Source: Candidatus Firestoneibacteriota bacterium
Lineage (GTDB): Bacteria > Oederibacteriota > JAAXVQ01 > JAUVAV01
Length of the DNA stretch: 16,755 nucleotides
NCBI GenBank assembly: GCA_030635415.1
Contig: DAOVYW010000025.1
Span: forward strand, 1-16,755
Reading direction: 5' to 3'
Below the pieces are notes generated by a model. The model saw only the letters and a program-made list of their open reading frames with translations, did not search any database and was not told where the DNA came from. Both the position numbers and the translations under genes were made by a program. Shown in pieces: positions 6,671-13,485 of this stretch (position 1 is the first letter of the stretch; each line of letters begins with the position of its first letter).

Positions 6671-7410
6671 CAAATTTCCTCCACATACGTGACTCCAAAA
6701 AGAAAATGCTCACCCATAATCTCGCCCAGATTCGAAACCTCACCTATGGCGTTGATATTCTGCACGGCTAAATCCAGGATTAAATTAGAAGCCAACAGCA
6801 TCCGCAGACCGACATTAATCCCTATACCATCAACCTCAAAAATCAATTCCGCGCCCGCGAAAAGCGTCTTGCTTAAACCACCGAAACCTTTTTCAAAACG
6901 ACCGGTTCCCCATCCCGCCAATAACATCATTTGAGATAAACCGAGTATATATCGCTGGATAACTATATAAGTATTATCCCCTTCGATCCCTCCCGCCAAA
7001 CTTATTCCAGCCCAATTTTGATCTAAAAACTTGATCTTCCCTTGTCCGCGAAACGCGTCCCGTAAAAAAGCCGGTATATTTTCTTCCGCGTGTTCCCAAC
7101 TGGACAAATTTCGATATGGCCTGAATTGATCCCCCATGAGATCAGCCCGGAAGTAAATTCCGCCTTCCAATATATCCAGGATCCCCAGATTAAGTTTGGC
7201 CTCGCCCCGGTGAATCGCCGCATTAAAATGCCCGTCCTCCGCAACTTCAGCCGAAGGTATATTAATCCATCCGGTCGGACCCCGGAGTGAAGCGGAGCGG
7301 TTTAAATACCTGGTGGATTTTCCAATTTCTCCACTGGCACTGCGGTAAACACCAAATACGAGTAGCCCGCCGGTCAGACAAATGCAAATCCATTGCTTAA
7401 AGGATAACAT
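6667..7410 (-). CDS. Exported YjbH-like envelope protein
   Basis: A 247-residue protein with an N-terminal signal-like segment (about 7-27, hydrophobic core ICICLTGGLLVFGVY, possible cleavage near SASG). The mature start RGPTGWINIPSAEVAEDGHF (43-62) resembles the opening of YjbH/GfcD-type outer-membrane proteins (GPTG.I..PSA....G). The rest alternates short glycine- and aromatic-rich strands, for example GGIYFRADL (83-91) and MMLLAGWGTG (161-170), and reads as part of a small beta-barrel or beta-rich lipid-facing protein. YjbH proteins of enterobacteria are much longer, so this would be only an N-terminal-type unit. Function is unknown. ATG at 7410 has GAGG 8 nt upstream. It is the first gene of the unit yjbH-like, acyP, sigma, apt, tRNA-Arg. 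Confidence 0.75.
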   Translation of the reverse strand: MLSFKQWICICLTGGLLVFGVYRSASGEIGKSTRYLNRSASLRGPTGWINIPSAEVAEDGHFNAAIHRGEAKLNLGILDILEGGIYFRADLMGDQFRPYRNLSSWEHAEENIPAFLRDAFRGQGKIKFLDQNWAGISLAGGIEGDNTYIVIQRYILGLSQMMLLAGWGTGRFEKGFGGLSKTLFAGAELIFEVDGIGINVGLRMLLASNLILDLAVQNINAIGEVSNLGEIMGEHFLFGVTYVEEIW

Positions 7411-7491
7411 TCTCTAAGCCTCGTTAAATAAATTGTTTTTATTATCAATTTTAATTAAATCAATTTCGTTATAATTTTCCATGATCACAAT

Positions 7492-7520
7492 TTTATATAT
7501 TTAATTGTAGGGGCGTTCAA
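7492..7520 (-). promoter_or_regulatory. Sigma-70-type promoter for the yjbH-like/acyP/sigma/apt unit
   Basis: On the minus strand TTGAAC (7520-7515) is followed after exactly 17 bases by TATAAA (7497-7492), about 80 bases before the start codon of the YjbH-like gene. The -35 hexamer lies inside palindromic repeat R3. Assigned by eye on spacing and position only. Confidence 0.4.
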
Positions 7521-7532
7521 TTGAATGCCCCT
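7509..7532. repeat. Palindromic repeat R3 (GGGGCG family)
   Basis: aggggcgttcaa (7509-7520) and ttgaatgcccct (7521-7532) form a gapless 24-base palindrome with a single mismatched pair (7515/7526). It shares the AGGGGCG end sequence with R4 and R5. Confidence 0.75.
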
Positions 7533-7662
7533 TATTGTCCAGTAAAAAATCCAAGACATAATCCGCTTCCTACCTCTACCCTATATTAACTATTTGCTTT
7601 TCCGGATATTTCCGGCTGTTTTATTCTATCCTGCACAAGCTGAGACGTGCTACCCATGTAAC

Positions 7663-7716
7663 TAGTGTCGTGTTTCACAAGTGACATATTGATATTATTT
7701 ATGAAACACAATACTA
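7663..7716. repeat. MITE-like inverted repeat
   Basis: TAGTGTCGTGTTTCA (7663-7677) and TGAAACACAATACTA (7702-7716) are terminal inverted repeats matching at 13 of 15 positions around a 24-base AT-rich centre. The unit begins and ends in TA. No transposase is nearby. It abuts repeat R4, overlapping it by the two bases TA. Confidence 0.5.
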
Positions 7717-7740
7717 GGGGCGACGCATGCGCCGCCCCTA
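7715..7740. repeat. Palindromic repeat R4 (GGGGCG family)
   Basis: taggggcg (7715-7722) pairs with cgccccta (7733-7740) around a perfect inner palindrome cgcatgcg (7724-7731), with one A/C mismatch between the two stems. It shares aggggcgacgcat with R5. Confidence 0.75.
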
Positions 7741-7822
7741 CAATTGGTAATGCCCTGACCAACCTCCATGATATTACAAAAATCATGAACAATTGAGCAG
7801 TTGAAAATTGACCGCAAAAATT

Positions 7823-7898
7823 TGGTCGGGGCGAGAGGAATTGAACCTCCGACTTCCTGCTCCCGAAGCAGGCGCGCTAGCCCCTGCGCTACGCCCCG
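7823..7898 (-). tRNA. tRNA-Pro (anticodon CGG)
   Basis: A full cloverleaf on the minus strand: acceptor CGGGGCG/CGCCCCG with the C1-G72 pair usual for bacterial tRNA-Pro, anticodon stem CCTGC/GCAGG around TTCGGGA (anticodon CGG), T arm GGAGGTTCAATTCCTC, discriminator A and encoded CCA (7823-7825). Its acceptor and T arms are identical to the tRNA-Pro(GGG) just upstream. Confidence 0.96.
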
Positions 7899-7904
7899 AT
7901 AGTT

Positions 7905-7935
7905 ATTATATTCCTGTCCTAACCTCCTCCATCAA
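7905..7935 (-). promoter_or_regulatory. Weak promoter candidate in the tRNA-Pro spacer
   Basis: TTGATG (7935-7930), a 19-base gap and a perfect TATAAT (7910-7905) lie 7 bases before the tRNA-Pro(CGG) 5' end. The spacing is long and the start would fall almost on the mature end, so co-transcription with the upstream tRNA is as likely. Confidence 0.28.
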
Positions 7936-7992
7936 AGAGAAGGAATTCACCTTACCCTTCCGCTGCAACAGCATTCTTTAATTCCACAGTTT

Positions 7993-8068
7993 TGGTCGGG
8001 GCGAGAGGAATTGAACCTCCGACCACTCGCACCCCAAGCGAGTGCGCTAGCCACTGCGCTACGCCCCG
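7993..8068 (-). tRNA. tRNA-Pro (anticodon GGG)
   Basis: A full cloverleaf on the minus strand: acceptor CGGGGCG/CGCCCCG, anticodon stem CTCGC/GCGAG around TTGGGGT (anticodon GGG), T arm identical to its neighbour, discriminator A and encoded CCA (7993-7995). It is separated from tRNA-Pro(CGG) by 94 bases, and both copies are preceded by the same nine bases, aataactat. Confidence 0.96.
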
Positions 8069-8185
8069 ATAGTTATTCAACTCTAATAAAAAATGCATTA
8101 TTTTTAGCTATTCGTTCTCCCACACGTAAATATTTCATGCTGTTTCTTAATTTCTCAAAAGTCGGGTCCCGCCACCACGGAACGC

Positions 8186-8210
8186 AGGGGCGACGCATAT
8201 GTCACCCTAC
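8186..8210. repeat. Degenerate palindromic repeat R5 (GGGGCG family)
   Basis: aggggcgacgcat (8186-8198) matches the left half of R4, and the right side gtcaccctac is a decayed copy of the complementary arm. It lies between the MerR-like gene and tRNA-Pro(GGG). Confidence 0.55.
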
Positions 8211-8251
8211 AACTGATGAGGCTATAATAAACAACCATAATATTATAAAAC

Positions 8252-8659
8252 TCAGGGACGGTTAAGCATTTGCATAAGATTTTGAAGTTCCCGTTTAACT
8301 TTAAGAATTGTATTCAATAACTGATTTTCACGCAAGCCTAATTTTAAATCCATTTGTGATTTATCCTGTCTCAATTCCCCGGCCAAACGACGTTTGGCCC
8401 CGGCAATCGTAAATTTTTCATCATATAGCAGGATTTTTATCCGCCGGATCAAACGAAGATCTTTATCCCGGTAAATTCGTTGTCCGGTGCTGGCTTTTTC
8501 CGGCCGTAATTGGGGGAATTCCGTCTCCCAATAACGAAGCACATGGGCTTTAACCCCGGTTATTTCGCTGACTTCGCGGATCTGGTGAAACATTTTTCCG
8601 GAAATCTCCACCGGATTATTATCTTTTTTAAAATCCCTTTTTTTTTCGTAATCTGCCAT
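8252..8659 (-). CDS. MerR-family transcriptional regulator
   Basis: A 135-residue MerR-type regulator. The winged helix-turn-helix is at about 24-64 (FHQIREVSEITGVKAHVLRY, then WETEF, then STGQRIY at 57-63), followed by KDLRLIRRIKILLYDEKFTIAGAKRRL (66-92), which completes the DNA-binding domain. A coiled-coil-like dimerisation helix follows (about 105-132). There are no C-terminal Cys or ligand-binding domains, so it resembles the small MerR proteins found beside ihfA in proteobacteria rather than metal sensors. Of two adjacent ATG codons I chose the second (8659), which has AAGGA 6 nt upstream. It follows the HU/IHF gene by 18 bases and is probably co-transcribed. Confidence 0.92.
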   Translation of the reverse strand: MADYEKKRDFKKDNNPVEISGKMFHQIREVSEITGVKAHVLRYWETEFPQLRPEKASTGQRIYRDKDLRLIRRIKILLYDEKFTIAGAKRRLAGELRQDKSQMDLKLGLRENQLLNTILKVKRELQNLMQMLNRP

Positions 8660-8677
8660 CATGTATCCTTTTTATTC

Positions 8678-8971
8678 CTACTTACGAACCAGACTCTTAA
8701 GCCGGCCTCCGGGCCGGAATTGAATCACCCGCTTAACCGGCACTTGCACGCTCTGTCCGGTCCGGGGATTTCTGCCCTTGCGCGCAGCCCGAATCTTATA
8801 GTGGAAAGAACCAAATCCTACCAGATGAACAATCTCGCCTCGCCGTAAAGATTGAGCCAGCTGCGTGAAAAAATAATCCACTACTTGTCTGGAATGATTA
8901 CGTGAAAGTCCTATTTCAGCAAGTTTTATAGCCAGTTTCTCCTTGGTTACGGTCTGGTTGTCTTTTCCCAT
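8678..8971 (-). CDS. HU/IHF-family DNA-binding protein (IHF-alpha-like)
   Basis: A 97-residue histone-like protein. The family core is GFGSFHYKIRAARKGRNPRTG (52-72), with the DNA-intercalating Pro69 in GRNPRTG, followed by IQFRPGGRLKSLV (83-95). The FRPG.RLK ending and the MerR gene next door favour an IHF-alpha-type subunit over HU. It bends DNA in chromosome architecture and regulation. Three ATG codons lie in a row at the start. The third (8971) has the best spacing, 7 nt, from the GGAGG site. It follows gpsA by 29 bases. Confidence 0.93.
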   Translation of the reverse strand: MGKDNQTVTKEKLAIKLAEIGLSRNHSRQVVDYFFTQLAQSLRRGEIVHLVGFGSFHYKIRAARKGRNPRTGQSVQVPVKRVIQFRPGGRLKSLVRK

Positions 8972-9000
8972 CATCATTCCTCCGAGAGCAAACCGGATTC

Positions 9001-9996
9001 CTATTCGGCTTTGCGGGGCCGCCTCATCAAATCCCGAACCGCTTCTAAAGGCGGAATATCTTCAAAAAGTATGCGGTTAATTTGAAAGGTAATAGGCATC
9101 TCCACCTTCATCCTCTCCCCCAGCTGTTTGGCTGACCGCGCGGTCTCCACGCCTTCAGCCACCATTTCCATTCCCTCTAGAATCTCATCCAATTGGCGGC
9201 CACGCCCGATTTCTTCTCCTACCCGGCGGTTTCGTGAATGTAGACTCGTGCAGGTTACTATTAAATCACCTATGCCGGAAAGTCCCGCAAAAGTCTCGGG
9301 ATTAGCGCCCAGGGATTTACCCAACCGTCCTATTTCCGCCAGACCCCGTGTTATCAGAGCCGCCTTGGAATTATCTCCCAATCCCAAGCCGTCCACCATC
9401 CCGACCGCCAGGGCAATAACATTCTTTAAAGCACCTCCCAGTTCTACGCCAACTACATCCAGGCTGGTATATACCCTCAGGTTTTCGGTACTGAACAACT
9501 CCTGCACCGTTTGAGCGTTTTTTTCATTTTCAGAAGCCGCTACCAATGAACAGGGCATAGCCCGGCTCACCTCTTCTGCATGGCTGGGTCCTGAAAGCAC
9601 GCAAACTTCCGGACCTGGTCCGAATTCCTGGCGCACCACCTCCGACATGCGGGCCAAACTTCCCCTTTCGATTCCCTTGGAAGCCGTAATCACGCGCAAA
9701 GGTTTGAATCCCGACCCGGCTAAACGCTTGGCTACCGCACGCAATTTCTGCGCGGGAACCGCTAAGACTATTTCCCGGCAATCCGCCGCGGTCTTCTCAA
9801 TATCCGCGCTTATCGTGATATTCTCCGGGATATGAACACCCGGCAGAAACTTGGGATTTTCACGGGTCTCAGCCAACTTCCGGGCATAATCCGGAAAATA
9901 TTCCCATAAACGAACCGGGCAGCCCTTCCGGGATAGAATCAAGGCCAAAGTTGTTCCCCAGGCGCCGGCACCGATAACAGCCACTAATCTATCCAT
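9001..9996 (-). CDS. gpsA: NAD(P)-dependent glycerol-3-phosphate dehydrogenase
   Basis: A 331-residue, full-length cytosolic enzyme that reduces dihydroxyacetone phosphate to sn-glycerol-3-phosphate for phospholipid synthesis. The Rossmann motif GAGAWGTTLA (9-18) opens the protein. Further family blocks are LSGPSHAEEV (134-143), GGALKNVIALAVG (187-199) with the catalytic Lys191, GLGDNSKAALITRGL (205-219) and SGIGDLIVTC (240-249). The ATG at 9996 overlaps the end of plsY by 8 bases. A longer in-frame start 13 codons upstream would add residues not seen in the family. Its product is the substrate of PlsY, encoded immediately upstream. Confidence 0.97.
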   Translation of the reverse strand: MDRLVAVIGAGAWGTTLALILSRKGCPVRLWEYFPDYARKLAETRENPKFLPGVHIPENITISADIEKTAADCREIVLAVPAQKLRAVAKRLAGSGFKPLRVITASKGIERGSLARMSEVVRQEFGPGPEVCVLSGPSHAEEVSRAMPCSLVAASENEKNAQTVQELFSTENLRVYTSLDVVGVELGGALKNVIALAVGMVDGLGLGDNSKAALITRGLAEIGRLGKSLGANPETFAGLSGIGDLIVTCTSLHSRNRRVGEEIGRGRQLDEILEGMEMVAEGVETARSAKQLGERMKVEMPITFQINRILFEDIPPLEAVRDLMRRPRKAE

Positions 9997-10639
9997 GGTG
10001 ATTTTTTTCCGGCTTAACGGGTATCCGCCGGCCAAGCCGGTTTTCCGTTCCTTGAATTATACGCTCAATATTACCACGATGCAGGATAATAATCACCAGC
10101 CCGATAATTATGGACAAAATCAAGATGGAAAAACCATAGCCGGATTCACCTACCAGCCAAATCAAGAGTGGGAATAAGAACGCGGAAACCAAAGACCCGG
10201 CCGAGATATAGCGTGTCCCGGCTACTACCCCGGCAAAAGCTATAAAAACCATGATAGTTGCAATGGGAGCCAACCCCAATAATACCCCATACGTCGCAGC
10301 CACCCCTTTTCCGCCCTTAAACTTCAAGAAAGGAGTAAAAGCATGTCCAAAGATCGCGGCCAGACCGCAACCCACGCGAATTAAATCCGATGCCGGATAG
10401 GGGGTCCAGCGGGAAAGCCAATAAGCCGCGACAAATCCCTTACCTACATCCACCAACAGCACCATTACTCCGGCCGGGATTCCAAATAAACGCGCGATAT
10501 TGGTAGCGCCCGGATTCCCGGAACCCTGGGTGCGAATATCAACACCGCGCAACCGGCCATATAAATAAGCCGTGGGCATCGAACCTATCAAATAGCTGGA
10601 TAATATTGCCAGTACAATTAAAAACCAATCTTCAATCAC
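9989..10639 (-). CDS. plsY: Acyl-phosphate:glycerol-3-phosphate acyltransferase PlsY
   Basis: A 216-residue integral membrane enzyme that transfers an acyl group from acyl phosphate to position 1 of glycerol-3-phosphate. The three conserved loop motifs are present: GSGNPGATN (39-47), GHAFTPFLKFKGGKGVA (98-114) and HRGNIERI (187-194), between several hydrophobic helices. I place the start at the GTG at 10639, which has a GGGAG site 7 nt upstream and gives normal family length. The longer frame starting at 10672 lies within der coding sequence. The GTG overlaps the last 8 bases of der, and the gene overlaps gpsA by another 8 bases. Confidence 0.95.
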   Translation of the reverse strand: MIEDWFLIVLAILSSYLIGSMPTAYLYGRLRGVDIRTQGSGNPGATNIARLFGIPAGVMVLLVDVGKGFVAAYWLSRWTPYPASDLIRVGCGLAAIFGHAFTPFLKFKGGKGVAATYGVLLGLAPIATIMVFIAFAGVVAGTRYISAGSLVSAFLFPLLIWLVGESGYGFSILILSIIIGLVIIILHRGNIERIIQGTENRLGRRIPVKPEKNHHG

Positions 10640-11966
10640 GTCTTGCTCCCTTCGCTTCCCGCAGCATAACAATCAACGGCGTACCCTGAAACCCGAAATG
10701 GGCGCGCAGGCTGTTCTTGACATAACGCAAGTAAGAAAAATGCATGCGCCGCGCCTCATTAACGAACAACGCGAACGCCGGAGGCCGCACTCCGGTCTGG
10801 GTAAGGAATTTCAGTTTAAGCACCCGGCCGCGGCGCGAGGGCGCGGGATGCTTATGAATAATATCCTGAAGCGCTTTATTTAGCAAGCTGGTTTTAATCC
10901 GCGCTTTATGCTGTTCATCCACCTGCATTGCCATCTCCAGCAAGTGGTTGACCCGCTGCCCGGTTTTGGCGGATAAAGTAAGACTGGGAGCATATTCCAT
11001 AAAGGATAAGCGCGCCCTTAATATTTTCATATATTGGTCAACCGTATGCTGATCTTTTTCAATCAAGTCCCATTTATTAATTGCCAGGATGCAGGCCCGG
11101 CCGGCTTCATGAATAAAACCCGCAATCCGTTCATCCTGTTCGCTCAGCGGAACGGACGCGTCCAGCATCAAAACCGCCGCATGACATTCTTCAATGCTCC
11201 GGAGCGCGCGCATTACAGAATACTTTTCCACCCCGGCCTCTACCCGGCTCCGTACCCGCAACCCCGCGGTATCCAGAATCTGGAAAGACCGGTTTTGAAA
11301 TTCAAAAAAAGAAGAGACCGAGTCACGGGTGGTTCCCGGAATATCACTGACCAGAACACGGGTCTCTCCCAGAATGCGATTCAGCAAAGAAGATTTGCCG
11401 ACATTGGGCCGGCCCACGATCGCCAGTTTTACCTGCGAGTCTTCCTCATCATCCGGAAGCTCCTCGCTAAGTGGCAGAACCTCGATCAAGGCATCCAAGA
11501 GTTCATCAACCCGGCGGCCATGCAAAGCGGAAACCGGGTAAGGCGTACCCACACCCAAGGACCAAAAATTATGCGCTTCCGATTCTAATTCCTGGTTATC
11601 GATTTTATTAACCGCTAATAATACGGGCTTACCCGTCCCTCTAAGCCGTTCTGCCAATTCCCGGTCCGCCCTATCAAGCACTTGCCTCCCGTCCGCCACT
11701 ATTAGAATCACATCCGCTTCCTGCATGGCCAAAGCGGCCTGATCCCGGATTTGGTTTAAGATGTTATCTGAACCATCTGGTTCAAATCCTCCCGTATCCA
11801 CCAGCATGTACTTCCGGCCCAGCCATTCGGCCAGGCCGTAGTTACGGTCACGTGTCACGCCCGGCTGATCATCGACAATCGCCCGGGCTTTTCCGGTCAG
11901 GCGGTTGAAAAGCGCGGATTTGCCTACATTAGGACGACCGACTATGGCTACTATGCAATGGTTCAT
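10632..11966 (-). CDS. der: Ribosome assembly GTPase Der (EngA)
   Basis: A 444-residue protein with two tandem GTPase domains and a C-terminal KH-like domain, acting in 50S ribosomal subunit maturation. Domain 1 has GRPNVGKS (10-17), DTGG (57-60) and NKID (120-123). An acidic linker (168-177) leads to domain 2 with GRPNVGKS (185-192), DTAG (232-235) and NKWD (297-300). The KH domain covers about 354-440. Length is typical. The start is ATG 11966. An in-frame GTG four codons earlier (11978) lies closer to an AAGGA and cannot be excluded. It is first in der-plsY-gpsA-IHF-MerR. Confidence 0.97.
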   Translation of the reverse strand: MNHCIVAIVGRPNVGKSALFNRLTGKARAIVDDQPGVTRDRNYGLAEWLGRKYMLVDTGGFEPDGSDNILNQIRDQAALAMQEADVILIVADGRQVLDRADRELAERLRGTGKPVLLAVNKIDNQELESEAHNFWSLGVGTPYPVSALHGRRVDELLDALIEVLPLSEELPDDEEDSQVKLAIVGRPNVGKSSLLNRILGETRVLVSDIPGTTRDSVSSFFEFQNRSFQILDTAGLRVRSRVEAGVEKYSVMRALRSIEECHAAVLMLDASVPLSEQDERIAGFIHEAGRACILAINKWDLIEKDQHTVDQYMKILRARLSFMEYAPSLTLSAKTGQRVNHLLEMAMQVDEQHKARIKTSLLNKALQDIIHKHPAPSRRGRVLKLKFLTQTGVRPPAFALFVNEARRMHFSYLRYVKNSLRAHFGFQGTPLIVMLREAKGARRD

Positions 11967-12029
11967 TTTTGGGCCCACACATCCTTGTTAATAATGGAAT
12001 TCAACCGGAAAATTCAAATAAGAAAGGTA

Positions 12030-12071
12030 AAAACAGAGGGCGGTCTATTCTTCTCAACCACCCTCTGTTTT
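12030..12071 (-). terminator. Intrinsic terminator after the lipoprotein gene
   Basis: aacagagggcggt (12032-12044) pairs with accaccctctgtt (12057-12069), a 13-bp stem whose one non-Watson-Crick pair becomes G-U in minus-strand RNA. It has a 12-base loop and a TTTTT tract directly after the stem on the minus strand. It separates the exported trio from der. The flanking A/T tracts mean it could also work on the other strand, but no plus-strand gene needs it. Confidence 0.85.
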
Positions 12072-12084
12072 CTTTAGCGGTTTC

Positions 12085-13464
12085 TTAAACCCCAGGCTCT
12101 TTCTGAGAATCCACAGAATACCAATTGGTTAGATAATCATCATCCTCTTGCCCTCCAACACCGTCTCCATCACTGTCCAAACTATACCCGTCCGTAGACA
12201 TAACCTTTCGGCTGACTTTTACCCTAACATTTACATTAGGCGTACTGGTCCCGGAAGCCGGATAAAATGAATCGGGTACATAAATTTCAACCGAGGCCAG
12301 ATACGCCCCAATTACTATCCGTTTTGGTTGGATACTGTATGTTTCCGAATTATATTCTCCTATCAGCTTCAAATTAGCCGCTGTCAGAGTGGCGGCGCTC
12401 ATCTGCCCACTGCCGGAAGGAATGTTAAAATTTATCGTAAAGCTGCGGTTGCCCGAGTTGTAACCAGCTCCATCCACGCTGGGTGGAGCTGTCGATACAT
12501 CTCCATCTGTCATAGTATAAATATACCGGATCACATCATCCGCGGCCTCGGCCACAGTATCTTCTCCGCCAAAATACCGGCCTCGCAGCAAGGCCTGCGC
12601 GGCATCATTGGAAGATCGTATTCCAGAAGCACCACCCCTGACAGTCAGCTTGTAACGTGTATTTCCGGCTAATTGAAAAACACCTTGGATGATACTGGAA
12701 CTCGTCATAGTAACCTGGACAGGACTTACCGGCGATCCGGTTACATCATTAACCAGGCTGAAGTTGGTATGCATAGTCGCCGTATCTACAAATACTGTGG
12801 ACTGGTCGACATCAGAATCGAAAGTCACGGTAATAGTTACATAACCATAGGACACTGATACCTCACCGACATTTCCCGTAGTCAACGAATAATCAGTGGC
12901 ACCTCCCGCATCAATACTGGCGTTCGCAATATTTATCGGACTCAGCATGTAAATCCCGCTCATTGGTGCTCCCACCCCAAATTGCGCGTTATAATTATCG
13001 AACGTACTGCTCTCAGGTATCCTGTTTCCATTCCCGTCCAATTGCCGGCCGGCCGCACTTTTAACCCCGGTGGTCAAGTGAACACGATAATACCGGTTGT
13101 CATCCCACCCCACAGTGGCAGCGACCTTCAAGCGTTTGAGGGCTGCGTCATAACTGATGGAAATGCCGGTATATTGGGTTTCCGTGGTATTGACCGTATC
13201 GGACATCTGGTAAACCTTCACTGTCGAGGAATTCAAACTGGCAGGATCCATGGCCGTGTAAAAATCAATTAAAAGGGCTTGCGAAGTCAATAAGGTGCTA
13301 TCGACTATGTGGACGTGGGGCATTTCGGCAGCCTGGGAATTCCCCACTCCGATCAGGTTGGTATCCGGACTTACCGGACTTTGTAGTTTGGCGCAAGAGA
13401 TCAAATAACCTGCTCCTATGCCGCAAAGACCGATCATTAGCAAACCGGTAAAGATGTTTTTCAT
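12085..13464 (-). CDS. Lipoprotein with Ig-like repeats and a calcium-binding-type tail
   Basis: A 459-residue secreted lipoprotein with a signal peptide and lipobox LISC (lipidated Cys24). The mature part appears to hold three related beta-sandwich units of the bacterial Ig-like Big_5 kind, about 50-165, 172-320 and 327-445. Each has a strand of the type ...FY.AMDPASLNSSTVKVY (68-85), TFDSDVDQSTVFV (214-226) or INFNIP...MSAATLTAANLKL (344-367). Each then has an RYYRVHLTTGVKSAAGR-like strand (124-140, 270-284, 411-425). The first and last units end in Asp-rich loops: LDGNGNRIPE (142-151) and LDSDGDGVGGQEDDD (429-443). The latter is a DxDxDG calcium-loop motif. Function is unknown; a surface adhesin or scaffold role is inference. 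AGGAG lies 12 nt before the ATG. It is 21 bases downstream of the OM barrel gene and shares its transcript. Confidence 0.8.
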   Translation of the reverse strand: MKNIFTGLLMIGLCGIGAGYLISCAKLQSPVSPDTNLIGVGNSQAAEMPHVHIVDSTLLTSQALLIDFYTAMDPASLNSSTVKVYQMSDTVNTTETQYTGISISYDAALKRLKVAATVGWDDNRYYRVHLTTGVKSAAGRQLDGNGNRIPESSTFDNYNAQFGVGAPMSGIYMLSPINIANASIDAGGATDYSLTTGNVGEVSVSYGYVTITVTFDSDVDQSTVFVDTATMHTNFSLVNDVTGSPVSPVQVTMTSSSIIQGVFQLAGNTRYKLTVRGGASGIRSSNDAAQALLRGRYFGGEDTVAEAADDVIRYIYTMTDGDVSTAPPSVDGAGYNSGNRSFTINFNIPSGSGQMSAATLTAANLKLIGEYNSETYSIQPKRIVIGAYLASVEIYVPDSFYPASGTSTPNVNVRVKVSRKVMSTDGYSLDSDGDGVGGQEDDDYLTNWYSVDSQKEPGV

Positions 13465-13485
13465 AATTAGGTCACGCTCCTCTCT

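Larger units (their letters stand above)
7411..7822. other. Gene-free stretch with repeats and a promoter
   Basis: I accept no gene here. It holds a very AT-rich 5' leader (7411-7490), a promoter candidate (7492-7520), palindromic repeat R3 (7509-7532), a MITE-like inverted repeat (7663-7716) and repeat R4 (7715-7740). A 68-codon minus-strand frame at 7586-7792 runs through both inverted repeats and looks accidental. Confidence 0.7.

Noticed and set aside
7586..7792. 68-codon minus-strand frame
   Set aside because: It is composed largely of the MITE-like inverted repeat and palindrome R4; no convincing start region.
2996..8210. Repeats as a CRISPR array
   Set aside because: The five palindromes are far apart, unevenly spaced and differ in sequence; no spacers and no cas genes.
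8011..8265. 84-codon plus-strand frame
   Set aside because: It begins inside tRNA-Pro(GGG) on the opposite strand and crosses repeat R5.
11034..11588. 184-codon plus-strand open frame
   Set aside because: It is entirely antisense to the der GTPase domains, with no ribosome binding site or protein-like composition.
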